Shown: positions 45,802-58,965 of the stretch, piece by piece
Layout of the letters: each line of letters begins with the position of its first letter
Numbering within the stretch: position 1 is the stretch's first letter
Assembly (NCBI RefSeq): GCF_024166365.1
Contig: NC_064838.1
Location: 75,594,001-75,658,000, forward strand
Length of the DNA: 64,000 bases
Direction of reading: 5' to 3'
DNA from: Elephas maximus indicus
Taxonomy: Eukaryota; Chordata; Mammalia; Proboscidea; Elephantidae
Notes under the pieces: model-generated
Told to the model about the DNA's origin: nothing
The model's database searches: none
Seen by the model: the letters and a program-made list of their open reading frames with translations, nothing else
Made by a program: the position numbers and the translations under genes

Positions 45802-47406
45802 GGAGGTGGAGCCAAGATGGCTGACTAGGTAGAAGATACCTCGGATCCCTCTTGCAACAAAGGCTTGGAAAAAAAAGTGAATCAATCACATACTTGACAG
45901 TCTATGAACACTGACCATCAAACACAGATCTAAAGAGTTGACCTCAGTGACAGAGACTGAGAACGAACAACCACAGGGAAGCATCAACTGTTTTCGGAGC
46001 CTGGAGCCAGCGTCCCAGTCAGGAAACCTTGGCGCAGGGCTTTGGACTGGGCGCAGGGGAGCTGAGCACAGCATCCTGAGACGGCACAAACACGGGTTGC
46101 AGCCCTAGACCCCAGAAGTGACCTAGGGGGAAGCCCAGCCAGTGCACGCAGGCAGCACAGCAATGCGGCTGCCAGGAGGAGAAGTCACCGGGAGGCAGCG
46201 ACAGGTTTTGGAGCCTGGAGTGCACAGCGTCCCAGCTGGGAAATCTTGGCACTGGGCTTTGGACTGCGAGTGGAGGAACTAACCACGGCTTCTAAGACAG
46301 CGGAAGCACAGGATGCGGGCCTGAACCTTGGGGTCAATCTCTACCCAGCCAGCGCATACAGTCAAAGCGCCCCTCGAGAATATCAGATAAAACAGTCATC
46401 TCAAGCAAGATAAGTAACTTTTTCTATTTTCTGGGGTGCTACTCTCTCCTATTTATTGAACCCTCCCCTCCCCTTCCCAGGCAGCTTCATTAACATTGGA
46501 ATTTCTGGAGCCAGAGAGTGAAGTGCTCTGTGGTTTTTCTTTCTTTTTTGTTCTTTTCCTAACCCATTCTCCTGGCCTGAGAGAAGCAGCTACAAAAAAA
46601 CCCAGGGACCAAAAATCCTTCCCTAATTGGACTAAGAATACAGAAGCAGCTCCAGCCAAACATATGTGATCCACAGTCTTGGGCTTTCATCCCTACACAG
46701 AACAAGGTGGCTATTATAATGCAAAGGCAATTCTGATAGAGATCTGACTGTAATTGTTTTAGTAGATTACTGGAAAGACAAGTTTCCCAGGTCTGATATC
46801 TCTGTGTATTCAACAGAGCCCTCACTAACCCACAACAGGGAACTGAGGGCTAAAGCTCCCCCCAGACCAATTAGCCTCCTGCCTTAAGGATCTAAGGAGG
46901 GTGACACCTACCAATCTGTAGAGGTACTTGCATTGGGGGCCTAAGGTACAGCTGCAGAGCACACCCATCAAAATGCTTTAGGAATAGAGACACATCTACC
47001 TCACTGGAACTTGGGGGGAGCCTGTCAGCATCCTGACCCCCATGGAGTGTGAACCCCTGGTGCTACTAGAATGTGGTGCACACAACTATCACCACTACCT
47101 CTCTAGGTGGAGAGGTGACACTCTGCACCACACACTTGATGACCCCAAATCAGATTCTACTCAAGAAGAGGGAATGGACTCTTAGGCTTATATATCTGGT
47201 AACAGCCCAAACCAGCTGGTAATAGGACATAAGTGATTCAAGGGCTACAACAATCAAGACAGCACAATCTAATAGCCCATCTATGTATATTGAAAGAAAA
47301 CAAAACAAGATAAGACTCAGTGAGCAAATATACAATAAATCACTGCAATATCTTAGAGGTGGCTCAGAGACAGCAGTTGATATAAAACCACATAAAGAAG
47401 CAGACC

Positions 47407-48359
47407 ATGACTGCATCTACAACTCCCCAAATTAAAGAATCAAAATCTTTCCCAAATGAAGATACAATCCTGGAAATGCCAGATGCAGAATATAAAAAAC
47501 TAATTTACAGAATGCTTCAAGACATCAAGAATGACCTCAGAAATGAAATAAGGCAATCTACAGAAAAGGCCAAGGAACACACTGCTAAAGTGGTTGAAGA
47601 AATCAAAAAGATTACTCAAGAACATAGTGGAAAAATTAATAACCTGCAAGAATCCATAGAGAAACAACATTCAGAAATCCAAAAGATTAACAGTAAAGTT
47701 ACAGAAGTAGACAACTCAATAGGAAGTCAGAGGAGCAGACTCAAGCAATTGGAATGCAGGGTGGGGGATCTGGAGGACAGGGGAATTGACCAATAGAGCT
47801 GAAAAAAAATCAGATAAAAGAATTTAAAAAATGTAGAAACCCTAAGAATCATGTGGGACTCTATCAAGAAGAATAACTTGCATGTGATTGGAGTCCCAGA
47901 ACAGGGAGGGATAACAGAAAATACAGACAGAATAGTTGAAGATATGTTGGCAGAAAACTTACCTGACATCATAAAAGACAAAAGGATATCTATCCAAGAT
48001 GCTCATCGAAACCCATATAAGATTGATCCAAAAGAAAATCACCAAGACATATTATCATCAAACTTGCCAAAACCAAAGATAAAGGGAAAATTTTAAAAGC
48101 AGCCAGGAATAAAAGAAAGGTCTCCTACAAAGAAGAATCAATAAGAATAAGTTCAGATGACTCAGCAGAAACTATGCAGTCAAGAAGGCAATTGGATGAC
48201 ATATATAGAGCACTGAAAGAGAAACACTGTCAACCAAGGATCATATATCCAGCAAAACTCTCTCTCAAACATAAAGGTGAAATTAAAACATTTACAGATA
48301 AACACAACCTTAGAGAATTTGGAAAAAACAAAACAAACCAAAGCTATAAGAAATACTAA
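47407..48359 (+). pseudogene. L1 ORF1 remnant, copy 2
   Basis: MTASTTPQIKESKSF start. Coiled-coil N-terminal part runs 129 codons to 47796 with SIGSQRSRLKQLECRVGDLEDRG. RRM-like part is in 47851-48096 (WDSIKKNNLHVIGVPEQGG). The C-terminal domain ends at SYKKY (48359). Frameshifts near 47795 and around 48030 break the frame. Confidence 0.86.
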
Positions 48360-48844
48360 AGGAAATTGTCTGGTCAGAAAACCAGTAATATCAGATACCA
48401 GCACAACACAAGGTCACAGAACACAACATCCTGATATCAACTCAGATAGGCAAATCACAAAAACAAATTAAGATTAATTTTAAAAAGAAAGAAGTGCTCA
48501 AAACAGGGAATCATTGAAATCAATATGTAAAAGATCACAATAATCAAAAAGAGGGACTAAATACAGGAGGCATAGAACTGCCATATGCAGAGGGAAACAA
48601 GGCGATATAGGACAATACAAGTTAGGTTTTTACTCAGAAAAATAGGGGTAAATATTAAGGTAACCACAAAGAGGTATAACAACTCCATAACTCAAAATAA
48701 AAACCAAGAAAAAGTCACGACTCAGCAAACATAAAGTCAAATACTATGAAAATGAGGAACACACAATTTACAAAGAAAAACATCTCAGCACAAAAAAGTA
48801 AGTGGAAAAATGAAATTGGCAACAACACACAAAAAGGAATCAAA

Positions 48845-51800
48845 ATGACGGCACTAAACACACTTATCTATAATTATGCTGAGTGTAAATGGACTAAATC
48901 CACCAATAAAGAGACAGAGAGTCTCAGACTGGATAAAGAAACACGAATCATCTATATGCTGCCTACAAGAGACACACCTTAGACTTAGAGACACAAACAA
49001 ACTAAAACTCAAAGGATGGAAAAAAATATATCAAACAAACAAGCAAAAAAGAGCAGGAGTAGCAATATTAACTTCTGACAAAATAGACTTTAAAATTTAA
49101 ATTAAATTAAATATTTGTGCACCCAATGACAGGGCTGCAAAATACATAAAACAAACTTTGACGAACTGAAAAGTGAGATAGACACCTCCACACAATTATA
49201 GTAGGAGACTTCAACACCCCGCTTTTGGAGGACAGGACTTCCAGTAAGAAGCTCAATAGGGACACGAAAGACCTTATTGCTGCAATCAACCAACTTGACC
49301 TCATTGACTTATACAGAACACTCCACACAACGGCTGCATAATATACTTTTTTTTCTAGTGCACATGGAACATTCGCTAGAATAGACCACATATTAGTTCA
49401 TAAAACAAACCTTTGCAGAATCCAAAACATCGAAATATTACAAAGCTTCATCTCAGACCACAAGGCCATAAAAGTGTAAATCAATAACAGAAAAATCAGG
49501 GAAAAGAAATCAAATACTTGGAAACTGAACAATACCCTCCTGAAAAAAGACTGGATTATAGAAGACATTAAGGAGGGAATAAGGAAATTCATAGAATGCA
49601 ACGAGAATGAAAACACTTCGTATCAAAACCTCTGGGACAGAGCAAAAGAAGTGCTCAGATATCAATTTATATCAATAAATGCACACATACATAAAGAAGA
49701 AACAGTCCAAATCAGAGAACTGTCCTTACAATTTGAACAAATAGAAAGTGAACAACAAAAGAATCCATCAGGCACCAGAAGAAAACAAATAATAAAAATT
49801 AGAGCGGAACTAAATGAATTAGAGAACAGAAAAACAATTGAAAGAATTAACAAAGCCAAAAGCTGGTTCTTTGAAAAAGTTAACAAACTTGATAAACCAC
49901 TGGCCAGACTGACTAAAGAAATACTGGAAAGGAAACATATAACCCAAATAAGAAATGAGATGGGCCACATCACAACAGACCCAACTGAAATTAAAAGAAT
50001 CATATCAGATTATTACAAAAAATTGTACTCTAACAAATTTGCAAACCTAGAAGAAATCGATGAATTCCTAGAAAAACTCTACCTACCTAAAATAACACAA
50101 TCAGAAGTAGAACAACTAAATAGGCCCATAACAAAAAAAGAGATTGCAAAGGTAATGAAAAAGTCCCAACAAAAAAAAGCCCGTGCCTGGATGGTTTTAC
50201 TACAGAGTTCTACCAAACTTTCAGAGAAGAGTTAACACCACTACTACTAAAGGTATTTCAAAGCATAGAAAAGGATGGAATACTACCTAACTCATTCTAT
50301 GAAGTCAGCATACCCCTGATACCAAAACCAGGTCAAGACACCACAAGAAAAGAAAATTACAGACTTATATCTCTCATGAACATAGATGCAAAAATCCTCA
50401 ACAAAATTCTAGCCAATAGAATTCAACAACATATCCAAAAAATAATCCACCATGACCAAGTGGGATTTATACCAGGTATGCAAGGCTGGTTTAATATTAG
50501 AAAAACCATTAATGTAATCCACCATATAAATAAAACAAAAGACAAAAACCACTTGATCTTATCAATTGATGCAGAAAAGGCATTTGACAAAGTCTAACAC
50601 CCATTCATGATAAAAACTCTCAGCAAAATAGGAATTGAAGGAAAATTCCTCAGCATAATAAAGGATACAAAGCCAACACCACATCATTCTAAATGGAGAG
50701 AGCCTGAAAGCATTTCCCTTGAGAACGGGAACCAGACAAGAATGCCCTTTATCACCGCTCTTATTCAACATTGTGCTAGAGGTCCTAGCCAGAGCAATTA
50801 GGCTAGACAAAGAAATAAAGGGCATCCGGATTTGCAAGGAAGACGTAAAATTATCTCTATTTGCAGATGACATGATCTTATACACAGAAAACCCTAAGGA
50901 ATCCTCCAGAAAACTACTGAAACTAATAGAAGAGTTTGGCAGAGTCTCAGGTTGTAAGATAAACATACAAAAATCACTTGGATTCCTCTACACCAACAAA
51001 AAGAACATCAAAGGGGAAATAACCAAATCAATACCATTCACAGTAGCCCCCAAGAAGATAAAATACTTAGGAATAAATCTTACCAAAGATGTAAAAGACC
51101 TATACAAAGAAAACTACAAAGTACTAGTGCAAGAAACTAGAAAGGACTTATATAAGTGGAAAAACATACCTTGCTCCTGGGTAGGAAGACTTAACATAGT
51201 AAAAATGTCTATTCTACCAAAAGCCATCTATATATACAATGCACTTCCGATCCAAATTCCAATGACATTTTTTAATGTGATGGAGAAACAAATCACCAAC
51301 TTCATATGGAAGGGAAAGAAGCCCTGGATAAGGAAAGCATTACTGAAAAAGAAGAAGAAAGTGGGAGGCCTCACTCTACCTGATTTTAGAATATATTATA
51401 CAGCCACAGTAGTCAAAACAGCCTGGTACTGGTACAACAACAGACACATAGACCAGTGGAACAGAATTGAGAACCCAGATATAAATCCATCCACATATGA
51501 GCAGCTGATATTTGACAAAGGCCCAGTGTCAGTTAATTGGGGAAAAGATAGTCTTTTTAACAAATGGTGCTGGCATAACTGGATATCCATTTGCAAAAAA
51601 ATGAAATAGGACCCATACCTCACACCATGCACAAAAACTAACTCCAAGTGGATCAAAGACCTAAACATAAAGACTAAAACGATAAAGATCATGGAAGAAA
51701 AAATAGGGACAACCTTAGGAGCCCTAATACAAGGCAGAAACAGAATACAAAACTTTACCAAAAATGGCAAAGAGAAACGAGATAACTGGGAGCTCCTAAA

Positions 51801-52574
51801 AATCAAACACCTATGCTCATCTAAAGACTTCACCAAGGCAGTAAAAAGACCACCTACAGATTGAGAAAGAATTTTCGGCTATGACATCTCCAACCAGCGC
51901 CTGATCTCTAAAATCTATATGATTCTGTTAAAACTCAACCACAAAAAGACAAACAACCCCATCAAAAAGTGGGAAAAGGATATCAACACGCACTTCACTA
52001 GAGAAAATTTTCAGGCAGCTAACAGATACACGAGAAAATGCTCTCGATCATTAGCCATTAGAGAAATGCAAATTAAAACTACAATGAGATTCCATTTCAC
52101 TCCAACAAGGCTGGCGTTAATCCAAAAAACACAAAATAATAAATGTTGGAGAGGCTGCGGAGAAATTGGAACTCTTATACACTGCTGGTGGGAATGTAAA
52201 ATGGGACAACCACTTTGGAAATCTATCTGGCGTTATCTTAAACAGTTAGAAATAGAACTGCCATACAACCCAGAAATCCCACTCCTCGGAATATATCCTA
52301 GAGAAATAAGAGCCTTTACACAGATACATGCACACCCATGTTTATTGCAGCTCTGTTTACAATAGCAAAAAGCTGGAAGCAACCAAGGTATCCATCAATG
52401 GATGAATGGTTAAATAAATTGTGGTGTATTCACACAATGGAATACTACGCATGGATAAAGAACAGTGACGAATCTGTGAAACATTTCATAACATGGAGGA
52501 ACCTGGAAGGCGTTATGCTGAGTGAAATTAGTCAGAGGCAAAAGGACAAATATTGTATAAGACCACTATTATAA
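48845..52574 (+). pseudogene. L1 ORF2 remnant, copy 2
   Basis: Endonuclease start with LSVNGLNPPIKRQRVSDW and CCLQETHLRLRDT (48876-49100), damaged through 49100-49500 with an internal deletion relative to copy 1. Then 49651-50235 and a long open RT block (50719-51609, 296 codons) with FADD at 50860-50871. The Cys-rich C-terminus [18 protein letters not shown] lies at about 52145-52200. Not functional as a whole. Confidence 0.88.
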
Positions 52575-52626
52575 AATCTGGAGAAATAGTATAAACTGAG
52601 AAGAACACATTCTTTTGTAGTTACGA

Positions 52627-52655
52627 GGGGGGGAGGGAGGGAGGGTGGAAGAGGG
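52627..52655 (+). promoter_or_regulatory. G-rich quadruplex-type tract in the L1 copy 2 3' UTR
   Basis: 'ggggggagggagggagggtgg', the counterpart of the tract at 28927-28952. Confidence 0.8.
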
Positions 52656-53595
52656 TTATTTACTGATTAGTTAGCAGATAAGAACTACTTTAGGTGAAGG
52701 GAAGGACAATACTCAGTACACAGAAGGTCAGCTCAACTGGACTGGACCAAAAGCAAAGGAGTTTCCGGGATAAACTAAATGCTTCAAAGGTCAGCGGAGC
52801 AAAGGCAGGGTGTTGGGGACTATGGTTTAAGGGGACTTCTAAGTCAATTGGCAAAATAATTCTGTTATGAAAACATTCTGCATCCCACTTTGAAATGTGG
52901 CGTCTGGGGTCTTAAATGTTAACCAGCGGCGATCTAAGATGCATCAATTGGTCTCAACCCACCTGGATCAAAGGAGAATGAAGAACACCAAGGTCACACG
53001 ATAACTATGAGCCCAAGAGACAGAAAGGGCCACATGAACCAGATTTACATCACCCTGAGACCAGAAGAACTAGAATGTACCCAGCCTCAACCGATGGCTG
53101 CCCTGACAGGGAGCAGAACAGAGAACCCCTGAGGGAGCAGGAGAACAGTGGGATGCAGACCCCAAATTCTCATAAAAAGACCAGGCTTAATGGTCTGACT
53201 GAGACTAGAGGAATCCCGGCGGTCATGGTCCCCAAACCTTCTGTTGGCCCAGGACAGGAACCATTCCCGAAGACAACTCATCAGACATGGAAGGGACTGG
53301 ACAATAGGTTGGAGAGAGATGCTGATGAAGACAGAGCTACTTGTATCAGGTGGACACTTGAGACTGTATTGACATCTCATGTCTGGAGGGGAGATAGGAG
53401 GGTAGAGAAGGTTAGAAACCAGCAAAATCATCACAAAAGGAGAGACTGGAAGGAGGGAGCGGGCTGACTCATTAGGGGGAGAATAAGTGGGAGTATGGAG
53501 TAAGGTGTATATAAGCGTATATGTGACAGACTGACTTGATTTGTAAACTTTCACTAAAGCACAATAAAAATTATTTAAAAAAAATATTCTTTATA

Positions 53596-54082
53596 TTAGT
53601 AGAATTTGTAATAGCCCTTAAAGACAAAGAAAATTTCATAGGTTTAGCCCCCTATATATTGAATCATACTGGGTTAATTTTCCTTTGTGGACAGCAATAT
53701 TTGGTTTTATTTCAAACTCTTATCTGTGAAGCATGGTACCTTCCTAAAACATAAAAATAAGACCTAATCAAACATTTCTTTTAGTGCAGGGCAATGAGAT
53801 TTTAAAGTTAAAAATTAAGATTTTAAAAAAAGATTATCTAACAAAAAAAATGACTGTCAAATTAATTAAATTTACATGGCAGATGAGGATAAATTCATAA
53901 GAAATGAACTTTGTTATCTTTGTACTGTGATGAAGCAAGGATAACCAAGTACCATACGGTCGATTTTGTGAATTGTGACTGATTTTTGAACAGAAAAGTA
54001 TTTCAACCCCATTTAGTATATCTAGTTAATCGACTTCCTTGAATAGTTGAAATACATGTTTAAAGTCATTCATATCACAGAT
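53596..54082. other. Unassigned sequence
   Basis: AT-rich; no gene or repeat recognised. Confidence 0.4.
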
Positions 54083-55495
54083 AATTCAAAAACAGTTGCA
54101 GTAGTACATCCACAGGGAACTGCCGGAAATTCAAGGTGAATTCAGAAGAGGACATGAAATGAGGGATATCATCGCTGATGTCAGATGGATTTTGCCTAAA
54201 ACAAAGAACACCAGAAGGATGTTAACCAGTATTTTATTAAATGCCTATAGAAAGGCATTTGTGTGGATCATAACAAATTATGAAAAACATTGCAAAGAAT
54301 GGGAATTGCATAACACTTAATTGTGCTTTTATGGAACCTGTAAAAAGACCCAGAGGAAGCTGTTTGAACAGGACAAGGGGATACGGTATGGTTTAAAATC
54401 AGGAAAGGTGTGCATCAGGGTTGTATCTTTCATCATACTTATTCAATCTGTATGCTGAGCAAATAATCTGAGAGACTGGACTATATCAAGAAGAATGTGG
54501 TATCTGGATAGATGGAATATTCATTAATAATCTGAGATATGCAGATGATATAGCCTTGCTTGCTGAAACCCTAGTGGCGTAGTGGTTAAGTGCTACAGCT
54601 GCTAACCAAAAGGTCAGCAGTTTGAATCCACCAGGTGCTCCTTGAAAACTCTATGGGGCAGTTCTGCTCTGTGTATAAGGTTGCTATGAGTTGGAATTGA
54701 AACAATGGCAATGTGTTTGGTTCTTGGTTTGGTTTTGCTAACAGCAAAGAGGACTTGAAGCAGTTACTGATGAAAATCCAAGACTACACCCTTCAGTATG
54801 GATTGCATCTCTACATATAGAAAAGAAAAATTCTCACAACTGGACCAATAAGAAACATCATGATAAACGGACATAAGATTGAAGTTGTCAAGGATTTCAT
54901 TTTACTTGGATCCACAATCAACCCCCTTGGAAGCAGCAGTCAAGAAATAAAATGAAGTACTGCATTGGAAAAATCGGCTGCAAAAATCTCTTTAAAGTGT
55001 CGAAAGTAAAGATGTCACTTTGCAGACTAATGAGTGCCTGACTCAAGCCATGATATTTTCAATCACCTCATATGCATGCAAAAGCGAGGCAATGAATAAG
55101 GAAAACTGAGGAAGAATTGATGTGTTTGAATTATGGTGTTGCTGAAAAATTTTGAAAGTACCATGAACTGCCAGAAGAATAAACAAGTCTGTCCTGGAAG
55201 AGGAAAAGGCAGTTCTCTGGAAGGCAGGATGGCCAGACTTTACTTCCTGTACTTTGGACATGTTTCCCAGGAAGGACCAGTTCCTACAGAAGAACACTGT
55301 GCTTGGTAAGATAGAAGGTCAATGAAAGAGAGGAAGACACTGGATGAAATGGATTGACACAGTGGCTGCAACAATGAGCTCAAACATAGCACCAATTGTG
55401 GGGATGGTTAAGGACTGGGCAATGTTTACTTCTGTTGTACACAGGGTCACTATGAGTTGGAACCTACTCAATGGCACCTGACAACAACAACATAT
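54083..55495 (+). mobile_element. RTE LINE, 3' half with RT active-site region
   Basis: Begins in the RT domain (ELPEIQGEFRRGHEMRDIIADVRWI, from about 54115). It has the RT catalytic segment YADDIALLA at about 54538-54564, then the C-terminal part (KIEVVKDFILLGSTIN at 54880) and the RTE 3' end 'cactatgagttggaac...ggcacctgac' with an (AAC)n tail. An AfroSINE interrupts it right after the YADD motif. Frameshifts and stops are present. It covers what the 5' half at 41690-44005 lacks, apart from a short gap. Confidence 0.9.
54565..54733 (+). mobile_element. AfroSINE inserted in the RTE RT domain
   Basis: 'gaaaccctagtggcgtagtgg' through 'atggcaatgtgtttggttc'. A short 'ttgct' flanks both ends. A fairly young-looking copy. 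Confidence 0.92.
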
Positions 55496-55568
55496 CACAG
55501 AGCAGAGTTTCAGAATCTGCCTCCATTAAACTCTTTGAGTACACTTTTTTTTTTTCTTTTTAACACAA

Positions 55569-56121
55569 TGTTATGGATTGAATTGTGCCATTTCCAAAAT
55601 AGGTGTTGAAATTCTAACCCCTGTACTTGCATATATGATCCTGTTTAGAAATAGCAATTTTATTTTGTTATGCTAATGAGGCTATACCAGTGTAGGGTGG
55701 ATCTTAAACCTAATCTTGTCTAAGTTATTAAAAGACCAGAATATACACAGACACATAAACCATGTGAGGATTGTTTAAAAGCCAAAGAATGTCAAGGAAC
55801 CAAGGAATGCACAGGGCTATTCACAAGCAAGGAATTGACACAGCCAGTACTTTATTTGGACTTTTAGCTTCCAGAACAATGAAAAAATAAATTTCGTTTA
55901 TTTAAGGCTACCTACTTTTGGTATTTGTGTCACAGCAAATAAAAATAATACCAAACCCACTGTCCTCAAGTCGATTCTGACTTGTAGTCACCCTATAGGA
56001 CAGAGTAGAACTGCCCATAGGGTTTCCAAGGAATGTCTGGTGAATTCGAACCACCAAGCTTTTAGTTAGCAGTCACAGCTCTTAACCACTATGTCACCAG
56101 CAGCACTAGATAATTAAGACA
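55569..56121 (+). mobile_element. Solo LTR (MLT1/MaLR-like) interrupted by an AfroSINE
   Basis: Begins 'tgttatggattgaattgtg' and ends 'gcactagataattaagaca', flanked by a perfect 5-bp target duplication 'cacaa' (55564-55568 and 56122-56126). The SINE at 55948-56097 sits close to its 3' end. A solo LTR relic; no interior was found. Confidence 0.85.
55948..56097 (-). mobile_element. AfroSINE nested in the LTR
   Basis: Antisense 'ccaaacccactgtcctcaagtc' through 'gcagtcacagctcttaacc' and 'atgtcacc'. It splits the last ~25 bases of the LTR from its body. Confidence 0.92.
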
Positions 56122-56261
56122 CACAATAAATATTAAATATTCTTGGAGCAGATTATTTTGTTTCATGTAATGAATGCCTTTCTGATTCTCAGTAAAATGA
56201 ACTATACATTCTTGTTGACTTAGGTGATAAATCACAGTTGTCTCTCTGTTTATAATTTTCT

Positions 56262-56464
56262 GTAGCAGTTTGGTGCAATGGATATGTGCTTGGCTGCTAA
56301 CCGAAATTTGACATTGTGAATCCACCAAGTGGCTTCTCAGGAGAAGACCTGGGGATCTGCTTTCATAAAAATTATAGCCAAGAAAATTATATGGGGCAGT
56401 TGTACAGTCACATGGGTCACCATGACTCGAAAATCAACTTGATGACACCCAATAACAACAAAAA
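56262..56464 (+). mobile_element. AfroSINE, long form
   Basis: 'agcagtttggtgcaatgg' through 'gaagacctggggatctgc' and the end 'gatgacacccaataacaaca', an RTE-like (AAC) tail. Confidence 0.88.
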
Positions 56465-56749
56465 TTCTATATTACAAAAATCATTTGTTTAAGGCTCTGA
56501 CCTTAGATGTTTCCCTCTTGGTAAGTGTACCCATAACATATATACTAAGGCATTTAAAATTAGTGTGTGTGTTTTTTTTCCCCCTTAATCATTTTCTGAA
56601 TTTATAATTGGATTTTCTTATGGCACTTAGAGATATTAATACCTCCTTTTATTGAGCAAATATGGAATAAATCCCAATCATGTACTTACATTTATTCTTC
56701 AGCAAAGGAAATAAAAACTTCTCTAGATCTTTTAATAACAAATGAATCC
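56465..56749. other. Unassigned sequence at the inner edge of the right arm
   Basis: No match to the sequence inside the left arm's inner edge. No gene or repeat recognised. Confidence 0.4.
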
Positions 56750-56864
56750 AGTGCACGAAATTAAAAACTTACATAATCGTTGGAGGGTTTGGAGGAGCTG
56801 GCTTTTAGATTTGTGGATTCAGAAATTCCACTGCAACTACTTCTCAAAGTACTTCCCTGTTCAG

Positions 56865-57130
56865 AGTTTAAAAAGATAATTTACTTCAAAAGTTTTAAGG
56901 CTTTACTTTTTCACATTTACCTCTTTAATCCATATAGAGCTTGAATTTTAAGGTAGTGTTTGAAGTGGAAATATGGATAAGGATAACTAGATTTTTCCAG
57001 CACCATTTGTTGAATAACCATTTCATTTCCTACTACACTGAAATATCATCATTTTTATATATAAAATATCTACAGATCCATTGTTCTGTTTCTTGAATTT
57101 CTATTTTCTTCAATTTGTCTATCCATGAGC
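56865..57130 (-). mobile_element. Old L1 fragment (right arm copy)
   Basis: Mirror of 21140-21430 ('ctagatttttccagcaccatttg', 'ggatccattgttctg'-type sequence in antisense). Confidence 0.55.
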
Positions 57131-57169
57131 CAATACTATAGTGTTTAAATTACTGTATTGTTTCAGATA

Positions 57170-57725
57170 GACGCTATAGTTGTGTAACAAATCGCTCCAA
57201 AATTTAGTTGCTGAAAACAACAACAATCACTTTATTTCCAGATGGTTTCTCTAGGTTATGAATACAGTTCATGGTTTCTCATGAGGCTAAAATCAGAGGT
57301 GATTGGGGATGAGGTCATCTAACAGTTTTCTTTATCATATATCTGGTACCTGGTCTTGAAAGTCTTGAACAGTGATGGCTGAAATAACTGGCACTGTTTG
57401 GGCATCTCCCTCTATTTCTTTGTGGTCTGCCTACATAATCTCTCAAGCATGGTCTCTCAAGCATGGAGACTTTTATGTGGTGAATCAGAGCTTTAAAAGC
57501 GTGTGTGTCAAGAGAGTGAGCAAGGTAGAAGCGCATTGTCTTTTTTCACCTAACCTTGGAAGTCACAGAGAATCACTTCTGTCATTTTCTATTTGTCCAG
57601 AGAGTCATAAATTTCCTTCCATTTTCAAGTAGAGAGGGCATGGACTCCACCACTTAAGGAGGAAATGTCAACGTTCTGAAAGAGCATATACAACAGGCTA
57701 TACCGTGATGGGAATATGCCAAAAT
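57170..57725 (-). mobile_element. MaLR (MLT1-like) LTR fossil (right arm copy)
   Basis: Antisense 'tgtgtaacaaatcgctccaaaatttag...aacaacaatcactttat'. Mirror of 20575-21130. Confidence 0.6.
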
Positions 57726-58501
57726 CTCCCCTTTGGCCACAACAATGCACATGCCCCCCACAAGAAAAACACACTCACTGTCCCCTTTCCCAAGGTCCCT
57801 CTCTCAACCCTCATCCAGTTACAGTATCAGGTTTTGACTTAAGGTTCAGGATCTTATCTTCTAAATTACATCCAAGTGGGGATGAGGCTCGTGAGGTGTG
57901 GTTCCTTGAACACAACTCTTTTAGTACTGAAGACCTATGAACTACAGATACATTATCTGTGCTCCCCCCCACCCCAGTGTACAATGCTCTGACAGGTATG
58001 GGATAACTTCTATACACACTTATGTTCAAAAAGGGGAAACATGAGAGGTGCACAGCAGGAATGTTCCATAGAGAAAAAAAATTAGATATGTGTAATTTCC
58101 AGATTCTTGGTTATCTGTCCAGGACTTATGGTAGTGATTTTTCCATGCATCTTGCCCCAAAATACCTGTGGTATTTTGATTCTGCTTTCTGAATTATCCA
58201 TTCTTGCCTATAATATATAGCTTGTGTTTGTAGGTTACCAAACATACTTGAAAGATACAGGGGAGATTATTCTCACATTCCCTTTTAACTTACTTATTTG
58301 GCTTGCAAAAAGATGGAGAGACAGACTTAATATGTGTGGAAAATGGAAGCTTAAAAATTCCAAATCATTTATCTTTATATTTTGTGATTTGTCTTTATAC
58401 AATAAATCCTATAGAATGAATTCAAAGCTATATTTGGTTATGATATTTCAACATCTTCATTTCCCAAAAGGCAGATCTCTCTTGGAAACAACATGGGTAA
58501 T

Positions 58502-58965
58502 TGTCTTCGTTATCTAGTGCTGCTGTAACAGAAATACCACAGGCGAATGGCTTTAACAAACAGAAGTTTATTTTCTCAGTCTATTAGGCTAGAAGTCCAA
58601 ATCAAGGTGTCAGCTTTTTCTCTCTGTCAGCTCTGTAAAAAGCTCTTTATCATCAATTCTCTGCTGGACTCAGTGCAGGGATCCCAGGTCCAAACACTCA
58701 CTCTCCTCCTAGCACTACTTTCTTGGTGGTATGAGGTCCCTCTGTCTCTCTGTCCACTTCTTTCTTTTATATCTTAAAAGAGATTGGCTTAAGAAAAGCT
58801 TAATCTTGTATTTGAGTCCTGCCTCACTAATCCCATCTCATTAACATCACAACACACATGAAATTCACATCAGATTACAAAATGGTGGACAATTACACAA
58901 GACTGGAAATCATGGCTTAGCCAAGTTAACACATATTTTGGGAGGACACAGTTCAATCCATTACA
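58502..58965 (-). mobile_element. Solo LTR (MLT1/MaLR-like), right arm copy of the shared insertion
   Basis: Antisense solo LTR with an exact 5-bp target duplication 'gtaat' at 58497-58501 and 58966-58970. Mirror of 19260-19781. Confidence 0.85.

Larger units (their letters stand above)
45802..53580 (+). mobile_element. Full-length L1 LINE, copy 2
   Basis: A 7.78-kb element collinear with copy 1: 5' UTR 45802-47406, ORF1 47407-48359, ORF2 48845-52574, 3' UTR with a G-rich tract at 52627-52655, ending in an A-rich tail. It starts 'ggaggtggagccaagatggctg' (YY1-type motif). A perfect 15-bp target duplication flanks it. Its ORFs are broken, though its RT block is better preserved than copy 1. 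It lies 150 bp after OR pseudogene C. Confidence 0.95.

Noticed and set aside
22012-53580. Idea that the two L1 copies arose by one segmental duplication
   Set aside because: They have different flanking sequence and different 15-bp target duplications, so they inserted independently.
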